Shown one piece after another: positions 26,216 through 38,127 of a DNA stretch of 64,000 bases (positions within the stretch are counted from its first letter, which is position 1; the number at the start of each line of letters is the position of its first letter). The position numbers and the translations under genes were made by a program. The notes under the pieces are model-generated. The model saw only the letters and a list, made by a program, of their open reading frames with translations, was not told the origin of the DNA and did not search any database. Origin of the DNA: Rouxiella sp. WC2420 (GTDB lineage Bacteria > Pseudomonadota > Gammaproteobacteria > Enterobacterales > Enterobacteriaceae); assembly GCF_041200025.1 (NCBI RefSeq), contig NZ_CP165628.1, positions 930,001 through 994,000 of the forward strand, written 5' to 3'.

Positions 26216-29101
26216 ATGTTGAAACAGCTTACCCGTGTAAGCGGGTTACTGTTGTTGATGACGTTTTGGGCCCCCGTAGTCTGGTCCGCAACAGACTGGC
26301 AACCAATTACAGAAACAATTCATAAAAGCCAGAATGATCCTCGTCAGTATCAGGCTATTAAATTAGCTAATGGCATGACGGTATTGCTGGTCTCTGATAA
26401 TCAGGCTTCTAAGTCCTTGGCAGCACTTGCCGTTTCCGTGGGTTCTCTTCAGGACCCTAATGGACAGTTAGGTTTGGCGCATTTTACCGAACATATGTTG
26501 CTGATGGGTTCAAAAAAATATCCGAAACCTGAAAGCCTGTCAGAATTTCTGAAAATGCACGGCGGCAGCCATAACGGCAGTACGGCTTCTTATCGCACTG
26601 CGTTCTACCTTGAAGTTGAAAACGATGCCCTGCAAGAGGCGGTAGATCGCCTTGCCGATGCGGTAGGTGAACCGCTATTGGACCCCAACTATGCCGACAA
26701 AGAACGCAACGCCGTAAACGCTGAACTGACGATGGCGCGCTCACGCGACGGTATGCGCATGGGCCAGGTCAGAGCTGAAACACTGAATCCTGCGCACCCT
26801 GGTTCTCGCTATGCGGGGGGGAATCTCGAAACCCTGCGCGATAAGCCGGGAAATAAACTGCATGATGCGCTGGTGGACTTTTACCATCGCTATTACTCCG
26901 CAAATCTAATGGTCGGAGTCATTTACAGCAACAAGCCTTTGGCTGAACTGGCACAGATTGCCTCCGACACCTTTGGCAAAATCGCTAATCATAACGCTAC
27001 AGTGCCGCCTATCACTGTACCGAGCGTTACGCCTGCCCAACAGGGAATAATCATTCATTATGTTCCGGCCGAGCCGCGCAAACAGCTGCGTCTGGAATTT
27101 GCCATCGACAATAACAGTGCTGCCTTCAGGAGCAAGACAGACACCTATGTCAGCTATCTCATAGGAAATCGAAGCACTAATACCCTGTCTGATTGGCTGC
27201 AAAAACAAGGTTTGGCAGATGGTATCAGTGCTGGGGCAGACCCTATGGTGCAGCGAAATCAGGGGATCTTTGCTATTTCGGTGTCCCTCACTGATAAGGG
27301 CATGGCTAATAAAGATCAGGTCATTGCCGCTATTTTCAATTATCTGTCTCTTATCCGCTCTCAAGGTGTGAAAAAAGAGTATTTCGATGAAATCGCTCAC
27401 GTAATGGCGCTGGATTTCCGCTATCCGGCGGTCACCCGCGACATGGACTACGTAGAGTGGTTGGTTGATACCATGATTCGTGTACCGGTCGATCACGTGC
27501 TGGATTCGCCTTATATCACCGACCGATTTGATCCGCAGGCGATTGATAACCGGTTGGACGGGTTGACGCCAGAGAAGGCGCGTTACTGGTTTATCAGCCC
27601 TGATGAGCCGCACAATAAAATGGCCTATTTTGTTGATGCACCCTATGAGGTTGATAAAGTCCCAGCCGATGATTTTACTAAATGGCGTCAGATGGAAGGG
27701 CAAATCAGTTTATCTTTACCTAAGCTGAACCCGTATATTCCTGAAAATTTGGATCTGGTAAACAAAAGCGATACGCAAACGCATCCTGAACTCATTGTTA
27801 ATCAGAAAGGTTTGCGCGTCCTTTATATGCCAAGCCACTATTTCAGTGCTGAACCCAAGGCCGACGTTACTTTGGCATTTCGTAGCCAAGAGTCTCTAGA
27901 TACGGCTAAAAAGCAGGTGATGTATGGTCTGAATGATTACCTGACCGGTGTAGCCTTTGACCAGCTGAGCTATCAGGCGTCGATCGGCGGCATTAGTTTT
28001 TCCACTAGTCCAGATCACGGCCTGGAGTTCAATGCCAACGGCTTCACCGATCATTTGCCTGATTTGCTTAGCGAGCTGGTGGAGGAATATCCAAAGGTAG
28101 TGCCGACCCAACAGCAGCTCGATCAGGCTAAATCATGGTATCTGGAGCGGCTTGATTCTGCCGACAAAGGCAAGGCGTTTGAACTGGCGTTACAACCTGT
28201 GCAGCTGATCTCCCGTATCCCATACAGCGAGCGTGATGTGCGCGAGAAGCTGGTGAAAGACATTACTCTGCAAGAGGTTACAAATTATCGTAAACAATTG
28301 CTGGATAAAGGGGCGTTGGAAGTATTGGTCGATGGCAATATGACTGCTGATGAAGTAAAGAAAATGGTCAGCAATATTCAGGCCAGGGTGAAGCCTCAGG
28401 GGACAACATGGTGGCGAGGTAGCCGCATCATTGTGAACCACCCGCAGAAGGTCAACATGCAGCGGGTGGGTACTTCAACCGATTCTGCTTTGGCGGCAGT
28501 CTATGTTCCAGTGGGCTACGATGAAGTCCGCAGCATGGGCTACAGCGCCTTGTTAGGGCAGATTATCCAGCCTTGGTTCTACAGCCAGTTGAGAACGCAG
28601 GAACAGCTTGGCTATGCTGTATTCGCCTTCCCAATGCCGGTTGGCAAGCAGTGGGGAATAGGTTTCCTGCTGCAAAGTAACAGTAAACAGCCTAAATATC
28701 TTTATGAGCGTTATCTGGCGTTTTACCCGCAGGCTGAAAAACGCCTGCGTGAAATGAAAGACAGCGAGTTTAGTCAGTATAAGCAGGGGCTATTAAGCGA
28801 TATGCAGCAACGCCCGCAGACTATGGGCGAGGAAATTGGACGATTTTCTGAAGACTTTAGCCGTGGCAACGATCGGTTTAATACCCGTGAGAAAGTGATT
28901 GCGGTCATCCAGGGGCTGACTCAGAAAGAACTGGCTGATTTCTATCATCAGGCGGTGATTAAGCAAACCGGGTTTGCCATGCTTTCTCAAGTTTCAGGAA
29001 AGGATAGCCAAACGCCTGCGTATGCGGCTCCTGTCGGTTGGAAAACCTATCCGACGACGTCCAGTTTGCAAAAAACCTTTCCACATCAGGTTAATAAATA
29101 A
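26216..29101 (+). CDS. ptrA: Pitrilysin (protease III)
   Basis: 961 residues, a periplasmic M16 zinc metalloprotease that degrades small peptides. The signal peptide is M-L-K-Q-L-T-R followed by a hydrophobic core ending W-S-A. The inverted zinc motif H-F-T-E-H is at residues 89-93. A TTG 44 codons upstream opens the frame but would bury the signal peptide, and GGGAGACAGG precedes the chosen ATG. It overlaps recB by one base. Its place inside the recC-recB interval is the standard enterobacterial arrangement. Confidence 0.97.
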   Translation: MLKQLTRVSGLLLLMTFWAPVVWSATDWQPITETIHKSQNDPRQYQAIKLANGMTVLLVSDNQASKSLAALAVSVGSLQDPNGQLGLAHFTEHMLLMGSKKYPKPESLSEFLKMHGGSHNGSTASYRTAFYLEVENDALQEAVDRLADAVGEPLLDPNYADKERNAVNAELTMARSRDGMRMGQVRAETLNPAHPGSRYAGGNLETLRDKPGNKLHDALVDFYHRYYSANLMVGVIYSNKPLAELAQIASDTFGKIANHNATVPPITVPSVTPAQQGIIIHYVPAEPRKQLRLEFAIDNNSAAFRSKTDTYVSYLIGNRSTNTLSDWLQKQGLADGISAGADPMVQRNQGIFAISVSLTDKGMANKDQVIAAIFNYLSLIRSQGVKKEYFDEIAHVMALDFRYPAVTRDMDYVEWLVDTMIRVPVDHVLDSPYITDRFDPQAIDNRLDGLTPEKARYWFISPDEPHNKMAYFVDAPYEVDKVPADDFTKWRQMEGQISLSLPKLNPYIPENLDLVNKSDTQTHPELIVNQKGLRVLYMPSHYFSAEPKADVTLAFRSQESLDTAKKQVMYGLNDYLTGVAFDQLSYQASIGGISFSTSPDHGLEFNANGFTDHLPDLLSELVEEYPKVVPTQQQLDQAKSWYLERLDSADKGKAFELALQPVQLISRIPYSERDVREKLVKDITLQEVTNYRKQLLDKGALEVLVDGNMTADEVKKMVSNIQARVKPQGTTWWRGSRIIVNHPQKVNMQRVGTSTDSALAAVYVPVGYDEVRSMGYSALLGQIIQPWFYSQLRTQEQLGYAVFAFPMPVGKQWGIGFLLQSNSKQPKYLYERYLAFYPQAEKRLREMKDSEFSQYKQGLLSDMQQRPQTMGEEIGRFSEDFSRGNDRFNTREKVIAVIQGLTQKELADFYHQAVIKQTGFAMLSQVSGKDSQTPAYAAPVGWKTYPTTSSLQKTFPHQVNK

Positions 29102-32100
29102 TGACAGTAATAATCCCGCACAAGCTTAATCCTCTGACTTTGCCGCTATCCGGCGAACGACTTATTGAGGCTTCTGCGGGCACTGGAAAAACGTTCACCC
29201 TGGCTCTGCTGTATTTGCGATTGCTATTGGGGCTGGGCGGGCAGGCAGCTTTCGCCCGCAGGTTAACGGTAGAAGAAATTCTGGTGGTGACCTTTACCGA
29301 AGCGGCAACCGAAGAGCTGCGTGGGCGCATCCGTAGCAATATTCATGAGCTAAGGCTTGCCTGTATTCGTAAATCCAGCAATAACCCAATGCTGGCGGCG
29401 TTAATGACTGAAATTGCTGACCTTTCTGAAGCTGCATCGACTTTATTGGCGGCAGAGCGGCAAATGGATGAGGCGGCAATTTACACCATTCACGGTTTCT
29501 GCCAGCGCATGTTGATGCACAATGCCTTTGAATCCGGGATCTTATTTGAGCAGACGCTGATACAAGACGAGATGCCGCTGCGTCGACAGGCCTGCGCCGA
29601 TTTTTGGCGACGCTATTGTTACCCATTGCCGCTTGATATTGCTCGGATTATTTCTCAAGAGTGGAGCGGCCCTGAGGCGCTGTTAGCTGATTTGTCATCT
29701 TATCTCCACGGAGAGGCTCCACAATTGCGCTTTCCGCCGGAACAAGGGGAAACGCTGGAGAGCCGACATCAGCGAATTGTTGCGCGCCTGAATGATATCA
29801 AGCAACAGTGGTTATCCGCTGCGGCAGATATCGAGGCCATCATCACTCAGTCTGGGGTAGATAAACGCAGCTATAGTACTCGTTTTCTGCCCAACTGGCT
29901 GGTGGCCGTGGCTGCCTGGGCCTCGCAATCCACCGAAAGCTACACTTTGCCGAAGGAGCTTGAGCGTTTCCGGCAGTCGGTTCTGCTGGAGAAAACAAAA
30001 AAAGGCGAGCCGCCGCAGCATGCAATTTTTGACGCGATTGACCGGCTTTATGAAGAATCACTGACGATTCGCGATTTGGTGATTGCTCGCGCGCTCACCG
30101 AAATACGTCAGTCTATAGCCGAAGAAAAGCGTCAGCACGCCGAGTTGGGTTTTGATGATTTGCTGAGCCGTCTCGACAATGCCTTACAGCAGCCTTCTGG
30201 AAATCTATTGGCACAGGCGATCCGTCAGCGTTATCCACTGGCGATGATCGACGAATTTCAGGACACCGATCCACAACAATATCGCATCTTTAATTGCCTT
30301 TACGGTAATCAACCGCAGTGTGGACTGCTGCTGATCGGCGACCCAAAACAGGCAATTTATGCTTTCCGTGGCGCCGATATTTTTACCTATATGCGCGCAC
30401 GCTCTGAGGTCAGTTCTCATTACACTATGGACACTAACTGGCGATCCTCGGTGTCGATGGTCAGGAGCGTGAACCAGCTATTTTCCCGGCTAGCGTCACC
30501 GTTTCTGTTTTCGCAAATTCCGTTTATATCCGTGCAACCTGCGTCAAAAAACACGGCGCTTGGTTTCGAGCTTCACGGCAAAACTCAACCGGGGATGCAG
30601 TGCTGGGTTCAGCCGGGAGAAGGCGTTGGGGTAAACGATTATCAGCAATTTATGGCGGCACACTGTGCGGCGCAGATCCGCGATTGGTTAACTGCTGGGC
30701 AGCAGCAGGAGGCGTGGTTAATCGAAGGCGAAAAACGTCGGTCGGTGCAGGCTTCTGACATCACAATTTTGATCCGCAGCCGTCGCGAAGCGGCATTAAT
30801 CCGCGATGCGCTCAGCATGCTCAACATCCCTTCTGTTTATCTTTCAAATCGTGACAGTGTGTTTGATACTCCGGAAGCGCTCGATGTGCTTTGGCTGCTA
30901 CAGGCGGTCTTGACGCCAGAACATGAAAGAACCCTGCGCAGTGCCATGGCAACCGGTTTGATGGGTTTGGATGCCTTGACGCTAGACGCGCTGAGTCAGG
31001 ATGAGATCGCCTGGGACAAACTGGTAGACGAGTTTGACAGCTATCGTCAGCGCTGGATGCAACGCGGTGTATTACCGATGCTTAAAAACCTGATAATGCA
31101 GCGGCACATTGCCGAAGACCTGCTGGCAAATCCCGGGGGTGAACGGCGTTTGACCGATCTACTGCATCTGGGCGAACTATTGCAGGAAGCGGCGGCACAG
31201 CTCGACAGCGAGCATGCGTTGGTACGCTGGCTGGCACAGCAGATAGCGCAACCCGACTCTCAGGCCCAAAGCCAGCAGCTGCGTCTGGAAAGTGACAAAC
31301 ATCTAGTAAAAGTAGTCACAATCCATAAATCCAAAGGGTTGGAATACCCGCTGGTCTGGTTGCCATTTATCAGTAATTTCCGCCAGCAACAGCGGGGCCT
31401 GTATCACGATCGTGAAAATTTTGCCGCTTTGCTGGATCTAAGCGAGGATGAGCAAACTCTTCAGCTCGCCGAGGAGGAGCGTCTGGCAGAAGACTTGCGT
31501 CTGCTGTATGTCGCCCTGACTCGTTCGATCTATCACTGCAGTATCGGGATTGCGCCATTGATTCAGGGTACGCGCAAGAAGCAGGGTGACACCGACCTGC
31601 ATCTTGGCGCTTTGGGTTATCTGGTTCAGAACGGGCAGGCGGGTGATGCGGCATATCTTGCAGAATGCCTGCAAAATCTGGCTGATGAAAACGTTGCCGT
31701 TACTGCCGTCGAACCGATTGATTCGACAGTCTGGATTCCGCCCGAGTTAAAGACGCCGCAGCTTGCCGCCGCGCACCTGACCCGGACTTTGGCCGATTTT
31801 TGGCGCGTTACCAGCTATTCCGGGCTACAACAGCACGGCTCGGCGCTGGCACAGGATCTGCTGCCAAAACTTGATGTTGATGCTGCCGGTGAACAACCGC
31901 AGGACAGCGAGCCGCAGATGACGGCGCATAGTTTTCCGCGTGGTGCGTCCCCCGGTACGTTCTTGCATAGCCTGTTCGAAGAAATTGATTTTAGCCAACC
32001 CGTCGACCCGGAGTGGTTGCAGGAGATGCTTGAGGCACAGGGTTATAGCGCTGAGTGGTTGCCGATTTTGCAAGAGTGGGTCGATACCGTATTGACCACG

Positions 32101-32670
32101 CCACTTGATGACACCGGTATGTCGCTTAGCGCTTTGGAACCTGCGCAACATCAGTCCGAATTGCAGTTTTATTTGCCTATCGACGGCCTGTTGAAACCGC
32201 AGGATCTCAACGCGTTGGTGCAGCATTACGATGCGCTGTCAGCACAGTGCCCACCGCTAAATTTCCAGCAAGTTCGTGGCATGCTAAAGGGCTTTATTGA
32301 CCTGGTTTATTTCTGGCAGGGTCGTTATTACCTGCTTGATTATAAATCCAACTGGCTTGGCGAAGACAGCAGCGCATATACCCAGTCGGCCATGGAAAAT
32401 GCCATGGCGCAGCATCGTTATGACTTGCAGTATCAGCTCTATACTCTGGCCCTGCACCGATATCTTGGGCATCGGTTGGCGGACTACAACTATCAACAAC
32501 ATTTTGGCGGCGTGGTGTACCTGTTTCTCCGAGGGGTCGATTCTAATAAGCCTGACAACGGCATTTTCCGTCGACGCCCCGATGAAGAGTTTATTCATTC
32601 GATGGACGCCCTGTTTAAAGGTGAGCAGTTGCCGAGGTTGGCATCCCTGCAACAGGAGAATGCATCATGA
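29101..32670 (+). CDS. recB: RecBCD enzyme subunit RecB
   Basis: 1189 residues: 3'-5' helicase and the single nuclease of RecBCD. The Walker [11 protein letters not shown] lies near residue 25, the UvrD-like [11 protein letters not shown] motif in the middle, and the C-terminal nuclease motif L-L-D-Y-K-S-N-W places Asp1080 and Lys1082 exactly at the E. coli numbers. The gene overlaps ptrA by one base and recD by four, so the three are translationally coupled. Confidence 0.98.
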   Translation: MTVIIPHKLNPLTLPLSGERLIEASAGTGKTFTLALLYLRLLLGLGGQAAFARRLTVEEILVVTFTEAATEELRGRIRSNIHELRLACIRKSSNNPMLAALMTEIADLSEAASTLLAAERQMDEAAIYTIHGFCQRMLMHNAFESGILFEQTLIQDEMPLRRQACADFWRRYCYPLPLDIARIISQEWSGPEALLADLSSYLHGEAPQLRFPPEQGETLESRHQRIVARLNDIKQQWLSAAADIEAIITQSGVDKRSYSTRFLPNWLVAVAAWASQSTESYTLPKELERFRQSVLLEKTKKGEPPQHAIFDAIDRLYEESLTIRDLVIARALTEIRQSIAEEKRQHAELGFDDLLSRLDNALQQPSGNLLAQAIRQRYPLAMIDEFQDTDPQQYRIFNCLYGNQPQCGLLLIGDPKQAIYAFRGADIFTYMRARSEVSSHYTMDTNWRSSVSMVRSVNQLFSRLASPFLFSQIPFISVQPASKNTALGFELHGKTQPGMQCWVQPGEGVGVNDYQQFMAAHCAAQIRDWLTAGQQQEAWLIEGEKRRSVQASDITILIRSRREAALIRDALSMLNIPSVYLSNRDSVFDTPEALDVLWLLQAVLTPEHERTLRSAMATGLMGLDALTLDALSQDEIAWDKLVDEFDSYRQRWMQRGVLPMLKNLIMQRHIAEDLLANPGGERRLTDLLHLGELLQEAAAQLDSEHALVRWLAQQIAQPDSQAQSQQLRLESDKHLVKVVTIHKSKGLEYPLVWLPFISNFRQQQRGLYHDRENFAALLDLSEDEQTLQLAEEERLAEDLRLLYVALTRSIYHCSIGIAPLIQGTRKKQGDTDLHLGALGYLVQNGQAGDAAYLAECLQNLADENVAVTAVEPIDSTVWIPPELKTPQLAAAHLTRTLADFWRVTSYSGLQQHGSALAQDLLPKLDVDAAGEQPQDSEPQMTAHSFPRGASPGTFLHSLFEEIDFSQPVDPEWLQEMLEAQGYSAEWLPILQEWVDTVLTTPLDDTGMSLSALEPAQHQSELQFYLPIDGLLKPQDLNALVQHYDALSAQCPPLNFQQVRGMLKGFIDLVYFWQGRYYLLDYKSNWLGEDSSAYTQSAMENAMAQHRYDLQYQLYTLALHRYLGHRLADYNYQQHFGGVVYLFLRGVDSNKPDNGIFRRRPDEEFIHSMDALFKGEQLPRLASLQQENAS

Positions 32671-34547
32671 TGGCGCTTTATGAACAGGCGATCGCTTTGG
32701 GCGCTTTACGTGCGCTGGATGTGCAGTTTGCTCGCATGGTAGCAGGAAATGATCCGGCGATAATGTTGGCGGCTGCCAGTCTTAGTGCCGAAGCCGGGCG
32801 CGGGCATGTTTGTCTTCGGTTAAGTGAATTACAACCCGATACGCTGTTTGAGGGGCGCTTTCCTGCTTTGGCCAGCGGCCTGTGGCAGGCTGCCGGTGAG
32901 CCAGATGAGGCGGTTTGGCGAGAGCTGCTTGCCCGTAATCCAGCGGTGGGGGACGGTAGTCAGGCCACCCCGATAGTCTTGCAGCAACAGCGGCTTTATC
33001 TGCAGCGTATGTGGCAGGATGAAGGCCAGGTTGCCGCATTCTTTATCAATGATGAGCCCAATCCTTTATTGGCGCTGGGTGAGCAGGGTAATGAACTGGC
33101 GGTGGATGAACCTCGCCTGCGAGCGGTGCTTGACCAGCTGTTTGGTGCTGCCGAAAGCGATGAGGTTAACTGGCAGAAAGTTGCCGCTGCGGTGGCAGTA
33201 ACACGAAGAATTTCGATTATATCAGGCGGACCCGGTACCGGAAAAACTACCACCGTGGCCAGGTTATTAGCCGCGCTGGTACAGCTACAAAGTGACAGGC
33301 GCCTGCGTATTCAGCTTGCTGCGCCAACCGGCAAGGCTGCGGCAAGGCTGACTGAATCACTGGGGCAGGCCAGCCGTCAGCTTGATTTAACAGATGAAGA
33401 GCGTGGCCAGTTTCCTGATGAAGCCTCTACTCTGCACCGCCTGTTGGGTGCTCAGCCTAATAGCCAGAGGATGCGCTATCATCAGGGCAATCCACTGCAC
33501 CTTGACGTGCTGGTAGTTGATGAGGCTTCGATGGTGGATCTGCCGATGATGGCGAGGCTGATTGCCGCGCTGCCTGCGAAGGCCAGGGTAATTTTTCTGG
33601 GTGACCGCGATCAGTTGGCATCAGTTGAAGCGGGTGCCGTGCTGGGTGATATCTGTCGTTTTGCGGAACAGGGTTACAGTCCCGCTCGCGCCGATCAGTT
33701 GCAACGTCTAACGGGTTGCCTGGTAGAGGGTAATGAACTGGAACATCCAGCCAGCGTGCGTGATGCGCTATGCCTGTTACGTAAGAGCTATCGCTTTGAT
33801 GCCAGTTCGGGAATAGGCATTTTGGCGGCAGCGGTGAATGCCGGTGACAGCCCGTTGGCACGCCGGATTTTGTCACGTAATTTAGCCGATCTCGGCAATT
33901 TTCCGCTTAGCGAGACTGACGATTTTAAATCCCTGCTCGACGCCTGTGTTGCCGGTTACCGCCCTTATTTGCAGGCGGTAGCGGCGAGTGCCGATCCTGT
34001 GGTGATCTTAAAAGCTTTTGGTGATTTTCAAGTGCTCTGTGCCTTGCGCGAAGGCCCGTTTGGGCTAGCAGGTTTAAACGAGCGTATCGAGCAAATGTTG
34101 CAACGTCAGGGGTTAATTCGCCGACCGATAGCCCTCGGCGGTCGCTGGTATGCAGGTCGTCCAATAATGATCAGCCGCAACGACAGTGCTTTGGGATTAT
34201 TTAATGGGGATATCGGAATTGCGTTACATAATGAGCTGGGTGAGTTAAGAGTTTATTTCCAACTGCCGGATGGGCAAATCAAGTCAGTACAGCCGAGCCG
34301 CTTGCCAATTCACGATACCGCCTATGCCATGACAGTGCATAAATCTCAGGGATCGGAGTTCGAGCATACGCTATTAGTTTTGCCTAATCATTTTTTACCA
34401 GTGCTGACGCGCGAGCTGGTCTATACCGCGATTACTCGAGCCAAGCGGCAGTTATCGCTGTATTCCAGTGAGAAAGTGCTGGGATTGGCAATTCGAACTC
34501 CAACACAGCGACGCAGTGGGTTAGTTGAGAGGCTAACAGCGGGTTAA
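32667..34547 (+). CDS. recD: RecBCD enzyme subunit RecD
   Basis: 626 residues, the 5'-3' helicase of RecBCD. Walker [13 protein letters not shown] has its Lys at residue 193, Walker B is V-V-D-E-A-S-M-V-D, and the C-terminal [12 protein letters not shown] motif is intact. Two ATGs lie at the start (one overlapping the recB stop, one three bases on); both follow AGGAGAA. A bidirectional hairpin separates it from the convergent argA. Confidence 0.97.
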   Translation: MMALYEQAIALGALRALDVQFARMVAGNDPAIMLAAASLSAEAGRGHVCLRLSELQPDTLFEGRFPALASGLWQAAGEPDEAVWRELLARNPAVGDGSQATPIVLQQQRLYLQRMWQDEGQVAAFFINDEPNPLLALGEQGNELAVDEPRLRAVLDQLFGAAESDEVNWQKVAAAVAVTRRISIISGGPGTGKTTTVARLLAALVQLQSDRRLRIQLAAPTGKAAARLTESLGQASRQLDLTDEERGQFPDEASTLHRLLGAQPNSQRMRYHQGNPLHLDVLVVDEASMVDLPMMARLIAALPAKARVIFLGDRDQLASVEAGAVLGDICRFAEQGYSPARADQLQRLTGCLVEGNELEHPASVRDALCLLRKSYRFDASSGIGILAAAVNAGDSPLARRILSRNLADLGNFPLSETDDFKSLLDACVAGYRPYLQAVAASADPVVILKAFGDFQVLCALREGPFGLAGLNERIEQMLQRQGLIRRPIALGGRWYAGRPIMISRNDSALGLFNGDIGIALHNELGELRVYFQLPDGQIKSVQPSRLPIHDTAYAMTVHKSQGSEFEHTLLVLPNHFLPVLTRELVYTAITRAKRQLSLYSSEKVLGLAIRTPTQRRSGLVERLTAG

Positions 34548-34560
34548 ATTGAGATAAAGT

Positions 34561-34590
34561 AAAAGGCGAGGTCATTTCACCCCGCCTTTT
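34561..34590. terminator. Bidirectional terminator between recD and argA
   Basis: AAAAGGCGAGGT pairs with ACCCCGCCTTTT around a short loop, with A and T flanks suitable for termination from both convergent genes. Confidence 0.8.
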
Positions 34591-34613
34591 CAAATGGTCT
34601 ACAGCAGGCTTAT

Positions 34614-35939
34614 TTACAGGTCGGCAATCAGGATCTTGGAACGACGCTGATAGTTGTACATTTCCTGCTTTTGAATCGGCAGCACATCAACGTCTGCAGG
34701 TTTGAAGCCACGCTCCTGGAACCAGTGAATGCTGCGCGTAGTCAAAACGAACAGCTTGGTCAGGCCCATTTGCCTGGCGTGACTCGCAACGCGTTTCAAC
34801 AGCATTTCCCCGCGCGAAGAACTGCGATAGTCGGGATGAACGGCAACGCAGGCCATCTCGCCAATTTTCTCATCAAGGAACGGATACAGTGCCGCACAGG
34901 CGATGGTCAGGTTATCTCGTTCAATGATGGTAAATTTGTCGATTTCCATTTCCAACTGCTCGCGAGAACGGCGTACCAAAATACCCTGCTGTTCAAGAGG
35001 GCGGATTAATTCCAGTATTCCGCCAATGTCGTTGATAGTCGCTCGGCGCACTTGTTCAGAGCTTTCCATCACGACTTGTGTACCAATACCGTCGCGCGAG
35101 AACAGCTCCTGTATAAGCGCACCGTCTTCCTGATAGCTGATCAAATGACTGCGACGCACGCCGCTGCGGCAGGCTTTAACCGCCCCGCGCAGGAAACGCA
35201 CGGTTTCTGAATGATACTCGCCAACGTCTTCAATCTTGTCGATGAAAATTTGCGCATCATTGGGGAACAGTTCGGAAATAATATTGCCATCTTCGTCGCT
35301 AACACCCTGCTCGGCGCCAAAGCCAATCATTTTTTCTGCTTTAAGTTTAACAGCCAGCTGGGTCGCCACTTCTTCGGACACCAGATTAAAACTTTCTCCG
35401 GTCACAGAAACAGCAACGGGACCCAGCAGCACGATGGCATTGTTGTCGAGCTGACGATGGATCGCCTCTTCATCGATACGGCGGATGCGGCCGCTGTGGC
35501 AATAATCCACGCCGTCATCAACCCCAAGCGGCTGCGCAATGATAAAGTTGCCGCTGACGACGTTGATATGCGCGCCTTGCAGCGGCGTATTGTTCAGACT
35601 CATCGACAGACGAGCCGTAATATCGAGCTGCAAAAGTCCGGCAGCCTGTTTCACCAACTCCAGAGCACGGGCATCGGTAACGCGAGTATTCTTGTGATAA
35701 GTCGGCTCATAGCCATGCTCGGCAAGGTTGCTGTCGATTTGTGGACGTGCGCCATAAACCACAACCAGCCTAATCCCCAGGCTATGTAACAGCCCGATAT
35801 CATTGACTATGTTTGTGAAATTCTCATGTTCGATGGCCTCACCACTGAGCATGATAACGAAAGTCTTACCCCGGTGAGCATTGATGTAGGGAACTGAGTG
35901 GCGAAAACCTTGGACCAATTCAGTGCTTCGTTCCTTCAC
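34614..35939 (-). CDS. argA: N-acetylglutamate synthase ArgA
   Basis: 441 residues (E. coli 443). An amino-acid-kinase-like domain (about residues 1-290) senses arginine and a C-terminal GNAT domain (about 295-441) transfers acetyl from acetyl-CoA to glutamate, the first step of arginine synthesis. Motifs include V-V-Y-G-A-R-P-Q-I and [12 protein letters not shown]. Two ARG boxes lie directly upstream, so ArgR repression by arginine is clear. Confidence 0.97.
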   Translation of the reverse strand: MKERSTELVQGFRHSVPYINAHRGKTFVIMLSGEAIEHENFTNIVNDIGLLHSLGIRLVVVYGARPQIDSNLAEHGYEPTYHKNTRVTDARALELVKQAAGLLQLDITARLSMSLNNTPLQGAHINVVSGNFIIAQPLGVDDGVDYCHSGRIRRIDEEAIHRQLDNNAIVLLGPVAVSVTGESFNLVSEEVATQLAVKLKAEKMIGFGAEQGVSDEDGNIISELFPNDAQIFIDKIEDVGEYHSETVRFLRGAVKACRSGVRRSHLISYQEDGALIQELFSRDGIGTQVVMESSEQVRRATINDIGGILELIRPLEQQGILVRRSREQLEMEIDKFTIIERDNLTIACAALYPFLDEKIGEMACVAVHPDYRSSSRGEMLLKRVASHARQMGLTKLFVLTTRSIHWFQERGFKPADVDVLPIQKQEMYNYQRRSKILIADL

Positions 35940-35952
35940 GGCAAAACCTCTT

Positions 35953-35991
35953 TTGCATTTTTATTCGTAATTTTCGTATTTTTATTCTTTT
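35953..35991. promoter_or_regulatory. Tandem ARG boxes (ArgR operator) of argA
   Basis: Two 18-bp ARG-box-like sequences, TTGCATTTTTATTCGTAA and TCGTATTTTTATTCTTTT, are separated by exactly 3 bp, the spacing used by the ArgR hexamer. They begin about 14 bp upstream of the argA start. Confidence 0.85.
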
Positions 35992-36163
35992 AGGGCTGTG
36001 TGGCAAGTAAGAAATCTCTGTTTTTGAAATTCAATTATTTCTAACCTACCAAAAACTGAAAAATCCTGACAATCCTGTGGGTGACAGTGGGAGAAGAGTT
36101 CGTTAAAGTTTGTCTCATTGCTTTTTGTTACCTTTATTCATCTTTAGATATCTTTGAGACTAC

Positions 36164-37426
36164 ATGCCTGACGAACAACATAATTCTGGCCGCCGCCTTC
36201 TCCTGCAAAGTGCTGCGGCAACCTTGTTGTTGAGCGTGAGTCGTATCGGTATGGCTGCCTCTTCGCATGTTGTTGCAGTCCGTGTCTGGCCTTCCTCGAC
36301 CTATACCCGCGTTACTCTTGAATCCAACTATTCGCTCAAGTATAAGCAGTTTAGATTACAAAACCCTGCTCGACTGGTGGTGGATATTTCCGGAATTCAG
36401 CTTAACTCGGTGCTTAAAGAGCTGGGGCAGAAAATCACCTCAACGGATCCAAATATTCAGCAACTGCGGGTTGGGCAATTCGACACATCAACCGTTCGCC
36501 TGGTGATCGAGTTAAAGCAACCCATCAGCCCACATCTTTTTACCCTGACGCCAGTTGCAGAATTTCGTCATCGGCTGGTTATCGATCTTTATCCCGAGAA
36601 TAATCCGCAAACCAGCAGTGATGGTGAGAGCGATGATCCGCTATTGGCGCTGCTTGAAGATTACAATCGAGGAAATGTTGCCAGGACCTTACCGCCAGAA
36701 AAGAAAAAGGATGGGAGGGCAGGGCATCAACGGCCAATTATTATTATGCTCGATCCCGGTCACGGCGGTGAGGATCCGGGAGCAATAGGTAAACATAAAA
36801 CTCGTGAGAAAGACGTGGTGCTGCAAATTGCGCGGCGATTGCAAAAACTGATCAAGCAGCAGCCCAATATGACTGTCTATATGACTCGCAATGAGGATAT
36901 TTTTATTCCATTGAAGGTCCGGGTTGCCAAGGCGCGCAAGCAGCGAGCCGATCTGTTTATTTCGATTCACGCCGACGCGTTTACCAGTCGCGCCGCACGA
37001 GGATCTTCTGTGTTCGCACTTTCGACCAAAGGGGCAACCAGTGCCGCCGCGCGTTTTTTAGCCCACACACAAAATGAGTCGGATAAAATAGGTGGAGTCA
37101 GTAAAAGCGGCGATCGCTATCTGGATCACACCTTATTCGATTTGGTGCAAACCGCCTCTATCAATGACAGCCTGAGGTTTGGTAAAGAGGTGCTAACTCG
37201 CATCGGCAAGGTCAATCATTTACACAAGCACAAAGTTGATCAGGCCGGGTTTGCAGTGTTGAAAGCGCCGGATATTCCATCAATTCTGGTTGAAACGGCT
37301 TACATCAGTAATCTTGAAGAAGAGCGTAAACTGCGAACTGCTCATTTCCAGCAGCAGATAGCCGAGTCGATTTTAGCAGGGATCAAAGCTTACTTCGCCG
37401 ATGGCGGCATGCTGGCAAGGCGCTAG
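36164..37426 (+). CDS. amiC: N-acetylmuramoyl-L-alanine amidase AmiC
   Basis: 420 residues. A twin-arginine signal (S-G-R-R-L-L-L-Q-S followed by a hydrophobic run to G-M-A-A-S) sends it folded to the periplasm. An AMIN domain (about 35-150) targets the septum, then an Amidase_3 domain with zinc and catalytic motifs [19 protein letters not shown] and L-V-E-T-A-Y-I-S-N. It splits septal peptidoglycan during cell separation and is activated by NlpD. It is transcribed divergently from argA, as in E. coli. Confidence 0.97.
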   Translation: MPDEQHNSGRRLLLQSAAATLLLSVSRIGMAASSHVVAVRVWPSSTYTRVTLESNYSLKYKQFRLQNPARLVVDISGIQLNSVLKELGQKITSTDPNIQQLRVGQFDTSTVRLVIELKQPISPHLFTLTPVAEFRHRLVIDLYPENNPQTSSDGESDDPLLALLEDYNRGNVARTLPPEKKKDGRAGHQRPIIIMLDPGHGGEDPGAIGKHKTREKDVVLQIARRLQKLIKQQPNMTVYMTRNEDIFIPLKVRVAKARKQRADLFISIHADAFTSRAARGSSVFALSTKGATSAAARFLAHTQNESDKIGGVSKSGDRYLDHTLFDLVQTASINDSLRFGKEVLTRIGKVNHLHKHKVDQAGFAVLKAPDIPSILVETAYISNLEEERKLRTAHFQQQIAESILAGIKAYFADGGMLARR

Positions 37427-37466
37427 ATCGAACCAATAATGATTAAGAAGGGGGTAAATTACAGGC

Positions 37467-37497
37467 AAAAAAAAACACCCTATTGGGTGCTTGTTTT
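37467..37497. terminator. Bidirectional terminator between amiC and the tRNA genes
   Basis: CACCC and GGGTG around TATT, with nine As on one side and TTGTTTTT on the other. It terminates the minus-strand tRNA transcript and can also serve amiC. Confidence 0.8.
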
Positions 37498-37527
37498 TAA
37501 CAGCTTCTTTTCTAAAAGACATTAGAT

Positions 37528-37604
<77 letters not shown>

Positions 37605-37662
37605 TCCGTCTAATGCTTGCTGTCTTCTTCTTCACTACTTCCCATCGTGTACTTCAGTCAGT

Positions 37663-37739
<77 letters not shown>

Positions 37740-37831
37740 TCCGTTTACTGCTGACTTACTCTACACTATATACGCTATTAAATCACGTACTTATCGAACG
37801 CTTTATCCAATTCTTTTCAACTGCATCGAAT

Positions 37832-37908
<77 letters not shown>

Positions 37909-38127
37909 TCCGATGGAGGCGAACTATACTCCCCGTGAGAAATGATGCAACCCCTTTTTGTATTTGATTGAGATAAAGCGTTTTATTGCTCCCTTTTTGC
38001 TCATTGTGCTGGTTAATCCCTCTATTTTTCGTTAAAGCATTTTTTTGTTGGGTACAATTCCTTTCCTTACTCCCCTTTGTTATCGTTCTCACCAAAGATT
38101 TTCCCCCCTGAGCAAGAGAGTGCATTA

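Noticed and set aside
26906-27703. 265-codon minus-strand frame
   Set aside because: Antisense shadow of ptrA, whose own frame is strongly conserved.
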